DNA of 15,131 nucleotides from Basidiobolus heterosporus B8920 (Eukaryota > Basidiobolomycota > Basidiobolomycetes > Basidiobolales > Basidiobolaceae), in NCBI GenBank assembly GCA_000697455.1, contig JNET01031295.1:1-15131 (forward strand), in the 5' to 3' direction. Shown piece after piece: positions 8,025-15,131 of this stretch (position 1 is its first letter; the number at the start of each line of letters is the position of its first letter). The notes below the pieces were generated by a model. It did not search any database. It saw only the letters and a program-made list of their open reading frames with translations, and had not been told where the DNA came from. The position numbers and the translations under genes are program-made.

Positions 8025-8762
8025 ATGAAGAGCCTCACTGCATTCGTGACTCTATTAAGTGTCTACATCACTCTCTTATTGTCAACTTATACCCCAGCTG
8101 TTCAAGCAACCGCTTTGACTTATTGGGTTCCTGCTAATGACAAAGCTTGCTTTTATGCCTGGGTAGATGCTTCAGGAAAAAAGGTTTCCTTCTATTTTGC
8201 GGTAAGTCGAGTGCTGATTAATTAGCTATTGAATCTGTTATATTTTCCTGGAGTACTGATAAGGATATTTTCGTACTAATAGGTACAAACTGGTGGTAAC
8301 TTTGATATCGATTATGAGATTTTGGACCCTAGATCACGCATTGTCGCTAAGGGAGAAAAAGAACGTCAAGGTGATATGGTATTCACTGGTAACGAAGTAG
8401 GAGAATACAGCTTCTGCTTCAGCAACGGAATGTCTACTTTTGCCGAGAAGTTGGTTGATTTCGACATTAGTGTTGAAAATGAAGTCAAGGTCATGTTACC
8501 CCATAGACAGTCTTTAGAAGAACACCACACCAATCCTACTGAAGAATCTATCACACGTATTGGTGGGTCTTTACACAACATCAACCGTATGCAGAAATAT
8601 TTCCGCACACGTGAGAACAGAAATTTTGCCACAGTGGAGTCTACCGAATCTCGTATTTTCTGGTTCTCACTTTTAGAGTGTGCTCTTATAGTTGGTATCG
8701 CATCTCTCCAGGTCTTTGCCATTCGTATGCTCTTTGCTACAAACAAAAAGGGTCACATTTAA
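8025..8762 (+). CDS. p24 (emp24/gp25L) family cargo receptor, gamma type
   Basis: Exons 8025-8201 and 8283-8762 give 218 residues. p24 proteins cycle between ER and Golgi in COPII and COPI vesicles and help sort cargo such as GPI-anchored proteins. A signal peptide covers about 1-29. The GOLD domain follows, with ACFYAW (41-46) and YSFCFSN (101-107); C42 and C104 are the conserved disulfide pair. GGNFDIDYEILDP and FDISVENE are family segments. A helical region leads to a single membrane segment near 185-206 and a short cytosolic tail ending KKGHI, whose dibasic pair may bind coatomer. The lumenal part resembles the gamma subfamily (TMED3/TMED7, yeast Erp) most closely. The 81-nt intron has GTAAGT and CTAATAG ends. 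Confidence 0.92.
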
Positions 8763-9739
8763 AGTTCAATGCGGGATATTTCGCTTATCTATTTCAATTA
8801 GTACGGTACTTCGAATCAGCTTTAGTGGTTCTTTAGTTACACTGAATTCCTCTTTTTTAGCTCTAAAAATTGCTTACGTTGTATCTTCTTGAGAGCGCTA
8901 CATAATCATTAAAAAATATTTTCGTAATGATTGGGTTGGTTGTAAATGTCCGGTTGGTTAATAGGTGTGGTGAAAATAGTAGTAAGGGTATTTCTTTGAA
9001 TCCCGTTCAAAACTAGTTTGACAAAGTCAGGTAGCTACGTAGATATATCAACAACGATCGATCATTTCCATCTGTCAACACTAACTGGCTGGTGCTACGT
9101 ACGTGTGAGATGCTGGTGTTCTACATGAAGTTAAAGGTCTTCTTCGTAAAGCTACAAGCGTGTTAAGATGTCAATGTTAAAGTTGAGTGTTTCGCGGAGT
9201 ATACAACGCAGAAAGCATATAGTTAAGGCTACTTTTAGACAGATCTCGTACTCGCATTCAATCAAAATCTCTTGTGATACACAAACATGGTATGCATTGA
9301 AACACAGGTGTAGATCTTGCTCGATTACATTCAGAAAACAATGTCACATTCTATTTATATTGAGCCAGTCGCGTACTGTGATGATGTAGGCGGATCCTTA
9401 GTGACATACAAAAGCAAGAATGAGACTAAGGAAAAGGCCCAACCAAAACCGAGTAGCTGGATTGGACTTCGAACAAGTAACAAGCCGTCCCATGAGACAT
9501 GTACAAATAACACAAGAGAGAAGTGATAAAATGGAAGCATCGGGTTTATTTCCCTTCGAGTTTAAGTGAATCTGACAGGCAGATGGGATACTTGGGGTTG
9601 CAACGGTAAGCTGATTACCCAAGTCTAAATGGAGAATTGAGAGCAGTAGGTTGTATATAGTTGTAGAAAAAACGAAAAGAAAAGAATATCAAAATGCTCA
9701 ATCATGGTATGTGTCCAAAGATGCTTAGCGTCAAGGTAT
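8763..9739. other. Intergenic region between convergent p24 and COX5 genes
   Basis: These 977 bp lie between two stop codons. AATCATTA at 8904-8911 and TAATGATT at 8925-8932 form a perfect 8-bp stem with a 13-nt loop, possibly in the p24 3' UTR. GGTTGGTT occurs twice (near 8935 and 8952). Short open frames occur between 9168 and 9540 on both strands, but none shows a family motif. No gene can be supported, though an orphan short gene cannot be excluded. Confidence 0.4.
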
Positions 9740-10219
9740 TTATTCGTCCTTGGGTAAGTGAACAAAGCCTGAACCCTTGTAGTTCTCGGACGAGATACCA
9801 GAAATAGGGTTAGCCTTTTGTTCTCTCATTCTTTCGTTGGTGGCTTCTTGCCATTCCTTAGTAAGAGTATGAGGAGCAGGTTGACCGGCTTGGCGGATGA
9901 GTAAGAAGAGGGCAGTGGAGATACCAAGAACAGCAGTAACACCGTAGAAAATCTTTATGCCATCACCCTTCTCCAAAGGAGCCTTACGGAGACCATGGGG
10001 ACCGAAAGCAATCCAATAGGCGGCTTGCTTTTGGTCAAGACTGAGGGCTTTCCAATCACCCTTTTGAGCTTCAACAAGCTTGCTGTAGATGTTGGCCTTC
10101 TCTTCTTGAGCAAGAGTCTTCCAAGAGCTACGGATGTTGGCCAAAGCAGGAGTAGAGGTAGTAGAAGCAGAGCGGGAAAGAGCTCTCTTAGCGTTGACGG
10201 AAGCGATGCGGGCGAACAT
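9740..10219 (-). CDS. COX5: Cytochrome c oxidase subunit 5 (COX IV), mitochondrial
   Basis: A single exon encodes 159 residues. This is the nuclear-encoded subunit of respiratory complex IV in the inner mitochondrial membrane, equivalent to yeast Cox5 and animal COX4. The N-terminus (about 1-25) is a typical basic, Ser/Ala/Arg-rich import presequence. The conserved parts are AAYWIAFGPHGLRKAP (66-81), a single membrane helix at about 88-109, LTKEWQEATNERM (119-131) and NPISGISSENYKGSGFV (137-152). Length is normal for the family. It is convergent with the p24 gene and divergent from DNAJC8 across a long gap. An ATTTTATATTT stretch about 45 bp before the ATG may serve as a TATA-like element. 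There is no sign of an intron. Confidence 0.96.
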   Translation of the reverse strand: MFARIASVNAKRALSRSASTTSTPALANIRSSWKTLAQEEKANIYSKLVEAQKGDWKALSLDQKQAAYWIAFGPHGLRKAPLEKGDGIKIFYGVTAVLGISTALFLLIRQAGQPAPHTLTKEWQEATNERMREQKANPISGISSENYKGSGFVHLPKDE

Positions 10220-11461
10220 TTTAGAGATCTTGAGTTAACAAACAAAAGTCAGTCGATTGAAATATAAAATATCGGAATATTGCACTACATGGTCTGCATA
10301 CAGTTAGAATACAAAACAATAAAAAAAACCCACATACCAAATAGATATTCGGTCCGGTTAAGTAACAAAGAACGAAACAGCAACTCCACCTGTTTAGTAT
10401 GCTTTTCTACCCCTCCGATTTCCCCAGCTTTTTCGACATCCTATTTGAATATAGAATTTTTTTCTCAAGCCTAACTTCCTCACTCAGGAACCCTTAGAAT
10501 TCACTGTAACGCTTGCCTCTATGGAGAGTTTATTCGCCCCATTTTTTTACCAATTCCCCCACCCTAGTTCTCTACTCCAAAATAGGGTATAGGCTCTCGA
10601 CCTAGACCTTAAGAACCATTTATCCTTTGATAGTGATGTCACACCAAAACCGTCAAAGCATTCACTGCCGAGCTCACTGTTTCATAGGAGTTCTGATTCG
10701 AGTTATCTATGAAGTCAAGGCAGGTGTATTCTATTGGCAACGATCACTGTGGATGGTCAGTTCCCATCAGTTTGACTTGCCTCCTCATATAGAATGCAAA
10801 CAAGTCAAAAAGGGATCCAAATATCATTAAAATTTGAAATATCTCTACACCAGACCATTTGTGGAAGGTTTCACCAACCGTAATTCCCCTAACGATTCAT
10901 ACAGTCCAAAGGAACAAACAACCAAGATATCTGAAATCAAGCACAACAGCAGAGAGGTACCCTTGGTGTGGTGATTGGACTGGGGGGTTTAGCCTATGGA
11001 AGACGTAGCATGACGAACAGGCTGAGAACTTCACTGAATATGCCGTGACTAGTGTTGCTAGCCGTAGATATGGAATCATCGGGCTACCTAGACTGTACAG
11101 AGGTGTTTGTTCATGTCTCAGAAAATCGTGCTAGCTATAATGTACACACGAGCCATCACACTGCAGGAACCTCCATGTCCAAAACGTAGAGTATACCCAA
11201 GAGAATTGAAGGTGAGGCCAAAAAGCCCAGAGGAATGCAATTGAAAGGTCTATTAGTTACCATTGTCAATAATAAAAAATACTAGTGACTTTGCTCACTG
11301 AATGATTGACTAGAAATCAATACATATGAGTACATGCATCAATCATAGCCCCTAACCCCTACCCTGAAAACGATTCTACTCACGCATCACGTGATGAGAG
11401 GATTGTGTGATTGACCGCTAATTTTCTATATTCTCACTTATACTCCTTTCGAAGTAGTAGG
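10220..11461. other. Long intergenic region between COX5 and DNAJC8, no gene assigned
   Basis: This 1242-bp gap is the largest in the window. It must hold two promoters. One plus-strand frame is open from 10627 to 10830 and again from 10831 to 10971, separated by a single stop. Another frame near 10963-11040 reads GVVIGLGGLAYGRRS. None resembles a family I know, and they could be chance or the remnant of a lost gene. I see no terminal repeats, tRNA or transposase. Confidence 0.4.
11385..11396. promoter_or_regulatory. 12-bp palindrome with CACGTG core upstream of DNAJC8
   Basis: CATCACGTGATG is a perfect palindrome containing an E-box, 65 bp before the DNAJC8 start. RTCACGTG is the known Cbf1-type site in fungi. 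Just upstream (11349-11364) lies a CCCCTAACCCCTACCC stretch that resembles Tbf1/telomere-repeat-type promoter elements. Confidence 0.4.
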
Positions 11462-12085
11462 ATGTCTGACCCAACCACGAGAACAATTGATCAACAACGC
11501 GACGATGAGGTAGTCAGAATTTTAGGTTGTTTCAAACTGAATCCATTTGAGATCTTAACTTTAGATCCGGAAACCTGTACAAATGAAGATATCAAGATAA
11601 ACTACAGAAAGAAGTCTTTACTTATTCATCCAGACAAATGTCACCATCCTGAAGCCCGAACTGCCTTTGACCTATTGAAAAAAGCCGAAGTGGATGCCAA
11701 AACCGAAGAAAGAAGAGAATTCATAGCCAAACTACTTTTGGAGGCTAGGTTTGAAGTAAGCAAAGAACAAGGACTCAAACCGGACTCGGAAAAATTGAAG
11801 AATGAATATAAATATTTGGTTGAACAAAAACTTAAAAAGATCCTGATCGATATCGAATGGAGAAAACGTAAACTTCAAAAATTGGAAATGGAAAGAGAGG
11901 GTATGGAAGCTTCGAAGAAAGAAGAGGAGATCAACGAAAGGAAACGGAAAGTTCAGGAGCAAAAAATGTGGGACGAAGGTCGTGAAGCAAGAGTGGGTAG
12001 TTGGCGAACTTTTTTAAACAAAAAAAGTAAGAAAAAGAAGAGTGGCAGTTTTAAACCACCCAAGAGCGGCCCCGAGCAGAGGTGA
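11462..12085 (+). CDS. DNAJC8: J-domain splicing-associated protein DNAJC8/Spf31
   Basis: A single exon encodes 207 residues. DNAJC8 (S. pombe Spf31) is a nuclear J-domain cochaperone found with spliceosomal proteins. The J domain begins at LNPFEILTLDPETC (26-39), has KINYRKKSLLIHPDKC with the HPD triad at 56-58, and ends around FDLLKKAE. A long charged helical region follows (about 85-180). The C-terminus has the family signature ARVGSWRTF, a basic KKSKKKKSG cluster and FKPPK...EQR, matching the end of human DNAJC8. The first ATG in the frame gives the start. Being intronless is unusual among its larger neighbours, but the frame is complete. Confidence 0.93.
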   Translation: MSDPTTRTIDQQRDDEVVRILGCFKLNPFEILTLDPETCTNEDIKINYRKKSLLIHPDKCHHPEARTAFDLLKKAEVDAKTEERREFIAKLLLEARFEVSKEQGLKPDSEKLKNEYKYLVEQKLKKILIDIEWRKRKLQKLEMEREGMEASKKEEEINERKRKVQEQKMWDEGREARVGSWRTFLNKKSKKKKSGSFKPPKSGPEQR

Positions 12086-12235
12086 AGATGAGCACAGTTC
12101 TTTGTCTTTCGAGTCAAACAGACATCAATCGAACCTTTAGTCCATGTATATTAGCGTTAATCTAATTGTTGGCTTTTATTCATGTTAGTTTTCCTGTATT
12201 ATACTTGTCATGCAGACGATGAGAAAGTCTAGTTC

Positions 12236-12241
12236 AATAAA
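12236..12241 (+). terminator. Poly(A) signal candidate of DNAJC8
   Basis: AATAAA lies 150 bp after the stop codon and is followed by a T-rich and TA-rich stretch. Confidence 0.45.
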
Positions 12242-12554
12242 CTTTTTCTGAATATATATATTATATATAATACTAATGATTTGGCTCACATAGAGGGTAA
12301 GGTTAGTAATGATTTTAACTGAGTGGAGAGAGAGACGTTGGCATTGTGGTCCACGCAATGACAATGAAATCCAAACTCTAGCCATGATAATGGATGAATA
12401 CCCCAGATCGTTTCAAGCGTTCGCCTTGGTCACAGCTCAATATTGTTCTGCCATCGATGACATCAATGATTAATAGATCTTCCTACACAATTCATTTCAA
12501 GCCGATCTGACGCCACTGACATTACAATAGCAAGTACAATGAAGCAAGCAGTCA

Positions 12555-12560
12555 TATAAA
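12555..12560 (+). promoter_or_regulatory. TATA box candidate of the serine protease gene
   Basis: TATAAA lies 40 bp before the start codon. If used at the normal spacing, the 5' UTR would be only about 10-15 nt. A TATA box would suit a regulated, inducible secreted-enzyme gene. Confidence 0.35.
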
Positions 12561-12599
12561 GTAGGGCAGGCTTGCTGTAGGCTTCCTCGCTAACCTAAT

Positions 12600-13638
12600 A
12601 TGTACTCCATATATTTTTTTTTGTTCTCGATCTTGGCTCGTTGTAGCCAGGCGTTCCCTTTTACTCGTCCCAATTCTGGTATTTTTGGCGGATCCGAGGT
12701 TAGCCCAGCGTTTAGTTATCCCTGGATGGCTATGGTGTACGTGCGAACTTCTCAAACACAGGCAACCTTCTGTGGTGGCACCTTGTTGGATCAAGAGACC
12801 ATATTAACCGCTGCTCACTGCGTAGATATGGCGACATCCCCCGAAGTGGTTACGATCCAGCTTCATCGCCACAATCGGTCTCGTTCTGCACGTGAAGAGA
12901 ATGGGTTTGTAACTGGTGTTCGAGCAATCAACATACATCCAGAATGGGATCGCGCCAAGCTAATTAACGACTGTAATACTTACACCATCTTTTCTCAACG
13001 ATGTGAAGAAACTCACTAACGTTTGACCGTTTCCAGATGCCGTTCTGAAGTTAAGCAGGCCGGCACCTTATGACCGTCCAATACTACTAGATGATGGAGG
13101 TGCTTCAGGTCCTGGGACTTTGGTGCGAGCATTAGGTTGGGGTAGAATGAACGAACAACGAACAGCTGAAACACTTCAACAGGCCAATCTACAAATATTC
13201 TCTTCTAGGAAGTGTGAATCGTATTTGGGAGGTTTCGATTCTCGCGTTGAGATTTGCGCGGGTACCGACGCAGGAGACGAGAGTAATTCATTTCCAAAAC
13301 CTAACGAGATTGCAATTTTCCTAACCAGTACTATCTAGACATCTGTTTCGGTGATAGTGGTGGCCCACTGTTTCAGGTCAACGATAAGGGGGTTCCAGTG
13401 TTGGTAGGAGTAACCAGCTTTACGCGGAACTGCGAGCCAGGAGTGCCATCAGTATGGACATCTCTTATTGATCCTTACTTGTCTTTTTGTTTGTAACCTT
13501 TCTAAATCGTAGGGATTTGCTAAAGTATCGGCCCGAAAGACTTGGATTGAAGGATTTATGAGTTCACCAGCACCCACCACTCCAACCCAGCCGCAAGAAG
13601 TAGATTCCCGGAACCGTGGATTTCTTTTGTTTAAGTAA
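12600..13638 (+). CDS. Secreted S1 (chymotrypsin-fold) serine protease
   Basis: Four exons: 12600-12972, 13037-13282, 13339-13451, 13513-13638, giving 285 residues. Introns are 64, 56 and 61 nt. A signal peptide covers about 1-18. Mature-type start IFGGSEV begins at I28, preceded by Gly rather than a basic residue, so activation is not by a trypsin-like cut. The catalytic triad is complete: H73 (LTAAHC), D124 (LINDYAVLKL) and S213 (CFGDSGGPL). Cysteine pairs of the fold are present (C58-C74, the two in KCESYLGG...EICAG, and C209-C238). By alignment, the specificity positions are Asn (189), Thr (216) and Ser (226), so the pocket is not trypsin's Asp/Gly/Gly. The C-terminus ends in a short Pro/Thr-rich tail. 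It is likely an extracellular digestive or host-directed enzyme; the substrate is unknown. Asn189 depends on a codon split by an intron. Confidence 0.9.
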
Positions 13639-13972
13639 CTAGAAGAGATATTTCATAGACAATCTTGTAAGCGGTAGGTTTATATAATTCCCCAACAATA
13701 GAGGGTGTACAAGTTCAAAATGATAGAATAAATGATTTAAAACAGAATGATTATAAACAAAGAGCTATGCATTATCTTCTAAACATGCCGAGAAGCGGAA
13801 CATCAATAGACTCCAAGTAATCAACCAGCATTACAAGATACAAAAGTGTGCGTTCTGCCAGGCACAATTTTACACCTCGTGGTGAAAATGTACAAACTTT
13901 GATTATACTTTGTATTGGTCTAGATTAGTTTGCACTATGTTCCTCTTTTTGACCGGTGAAGATATCAAAATA
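13639..13972. other. Intergenic region between convergent protease and TRAPPC12 genes
   Basis: This 334-bp AT-rich gap holds the 3' ends of both genes. AATAAA at 13727-13732 may be the protease poly(A) signal. Nothing else is recognised. Confidence 0.45.
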
Positions 13973-15131
13973 CTAATTGAGCTTGAAACACTCTACGGGA
14001 AATCCATCGCCTGCCCATTTACCTACTTCCACCATCAACTTTCGCTTTTTGTCAAGGCTACTGTCACTTCTCAACTCATAAAAGGTAGACAGATTGAACA
14101 GAATGGTTTCCGAATTTCCTGCAGTAGAAGGTGCGAACGAGATTAAAGTCTCTAACGCATCAATAGACGTATTAATCTTGCCCAGATAAAGAGAACAAAT
14201 GGCAAAATTATTTGCAGCCTAACAGACCATGGAAGTAAGTAACATATCTAGACAGCGAGCTGATGAAAAGATATTACTGCTGGGTTTTTGTGATTGATTT
14301 TCAAAACCTGGTCAAGTGTCGTGTAAGCATCTTGCCATTTTCCTTCCGCCATCTGGACATAAGACCTAGTCGAATACAAAAAACGTTATTGATTGGATTC
14401 TTGAAACAAAAAGCCGGCTGCTAATACCTGTTTAATAGTATGCTTTCTTCTAAGGGGTTTTGCTCACTCGCCAAATCTTCAACATGCTTGAATGCAAATT
14501 GTGCCTGCTTCAAGTTTCCTGCCTTAAGAAAGAACCTGCGATTGTGAGTAATAACGTACCAATAACAGCATCAATACGTGTATCGTCTATCTTGCCTGGA
14601 TATACAAACGCCCTAATGCTGACCATACTTCAGGTTGGTCTTCAAATTGTCGGCATATGCGATTCATCAACGATGTTGCTGCATTGTTATCCTGTTGATA
14701 GGCGGAAAAAGGTTAATCAACCATTTCATTACATGAACACTAGAGCTTTAGTATTACCTTCAATTCGATTAATTGATTGACGACCATAAGTAATAATTGT
14801 GCTTCTCTATCAAGCCATTTCTTTTGCTCTATACCAAGGAAGTAAGCGTAAGCAGTGTGATATCAGCAATAATCTTATAGTCGTTGGCTTACCTTCGGCA
14901 TTCTTCGTCTTTCGCATCTTTAATTGCATCTAAAAGTCAGAAGCCATTTATCAGGGCATTATTCTAGTGCGCAAAATGAGAATAAATGGAATTGACCTTC
15001 TTGCAAGTGAAGATGATTTTGTATAATCTATTGATGGTTTCCTCAATATTTCCCATAAAGGCAGGAATTCTAGCCGCTAGTACTAATAACTCGAACGGGA
15101 CTAGCGAGCCGGGTGTGTGTCCTGGATATAG
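13973..15131 (-). CDS. TRAPPC12: TRAPPC12-like TPR protein of the TRAPP complex (5' part outside window)
   Basis: The C-terminal 255 or so residues in seven exons, reading leftward: 15131-14997, 14929-14893, 14828-14758, 14691 to 14606 (or 14596), 14535 (or 14522) to 14428, 14365-14278, 14218-13973. TRAPPC12 is a subunit of the TRAPPIII tether/Rab-exchange complex acting between ER and Golgi and in autophagy. LVPFELLVLAARIPAFMGN, the TPR starting at PEVWSALGRL, ILLNRSYVQMAEGKWQDAY, NNFAICSLYLGKI, ETILFNLSTFYEL and WAGDGFPVECFKLN all match the family's C-terminal half. The first donor (GTCAAT) is weak. The fourth intron has two options: canonical GT...CAG, or GC...AAG, which keeps perfect TPR spacing. 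S. cerevisiae lacks a clear orthologue; many other fungi have one. Confidence 0.85.

Larger units (their letters stand above)
12086..12599. other. Intergenic region between DNAJC8 and the serine protease gene
   Basis: These 514 bp contain the DNAJC8 3' end (AATAAA at 12236-12241, then a TA-rich run 12254-12271) and the protease promoter. A 54-codon frame starts at ATG 12309 and stops at 12471-12473. It reads EWRERRWHCG and MDEYPRSFQAFA, faintly Myb/SANT-like, but too short and divergent to call. Confidence 0.4.

Noticed and set aside
9317-9526. Open frame of about 60-70 codons on the plus strand, with overlapping minus-strand frames
   Set aside because: There is no motif, no family likeness and no splice context. 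Frames on both strands of equal length point to chance.
11349-11364. CCCCTAACCCCTACCC resembling telomere repeats
   Set aside because: There are only two imperfect units inside a gene-rich region near a start codon, so it is more likely a promoter element than an interstitial telomere.
12254-12271. TA-rich run as a possible microsatellite or element boundary
   Set aside because: It is short and imperfect and follows a poly(A) signal, so it fits an ordinary 3' end.
13910-14146. Plus-strand open frame over the end of TRAPPC12
   Set aside because: It is the antisense shadow of the conserved last TRAPPC12 exon.
14460-14780. Plus-strand open frame of 106 codons
   Set aside because: It lies antisense to several TRAPPC12 exons and introns, and its protein has no recognisable features.

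Overview
This window looks like part of a nuclear chromosome from a fungus, probably an early-diverging one (Mucoromycota or Zoopagomycota grade). That placement is an inference with low confidence. The support is gene-dense, AT-rich DNA, almost 30 short introns (mostly 53-86 nt) with GT...AG ends and CTAAC/CTGAC-like branch sites, and gene content. NDUFB10-type complex I, DNAJC8/Spf31, TRAPPC12 and a VanZ-like protein are present; S. cerevisiae lacks several of these. There is also a secreted S1 serine protease and a BED-type zinc finger. I found no tRNA, rRNA, CRISPR array or recognisable mobile element.

Layout, left to right: (1) 1-1217, minus, partial: BED-type zinc finger joined to a NIF3-like domain. 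(2) 1605-2592, plus: METTL21-type lysine methyltransferase, six exons. (3) 2749-3677, minus: FCF2, five exons. (4) 4258-4652, minus: NDUFB10-like complex I subunit. (5) 5127-6131, plus: RRP36, five exons. (6) 6582-6839, plus: small secreted protein with Gly-Lys-Asp triplets. (7) 7089-7560, minus: VanZ-like membrane protein. (8) 8025-8762, plus: p24 cargo receptor. (9) 9740-10219, minus: COX5. (10) 11462-12085, plus: DNAJC8/Spf31. (11) 12600-13638, plus: S1 serine protease, four exons. (12) 13973-15131, minus, partial: TRAPPC12. Gene pairs alternate between divergent (shared promoters of about 390-1240 bp) and convergent arrangements.

Most genes are housekeeping: small-subunit rRNA processing (FCF2, RRP36), respiratory complexes I and IV, early secretory traffic (p24, TRAPPC12) and splicing (DNAJC8). 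There is no operon-like system. All spliced models were built by hand from reading frame, splice signals and remembered family sequences, so exon edges are predictions.

The most unusual points are the BED-NIF3 fusion, which has an Arg where the family has a metal-binding His; a chymotrypsin-fold protease whose predicted S1 pocket is not trypsin-like; the small secreted triplet-repeat protein with a three-copy octamer upstream; two 27-nt microexons; and at least one intron that appears to need an AAG acceptor.
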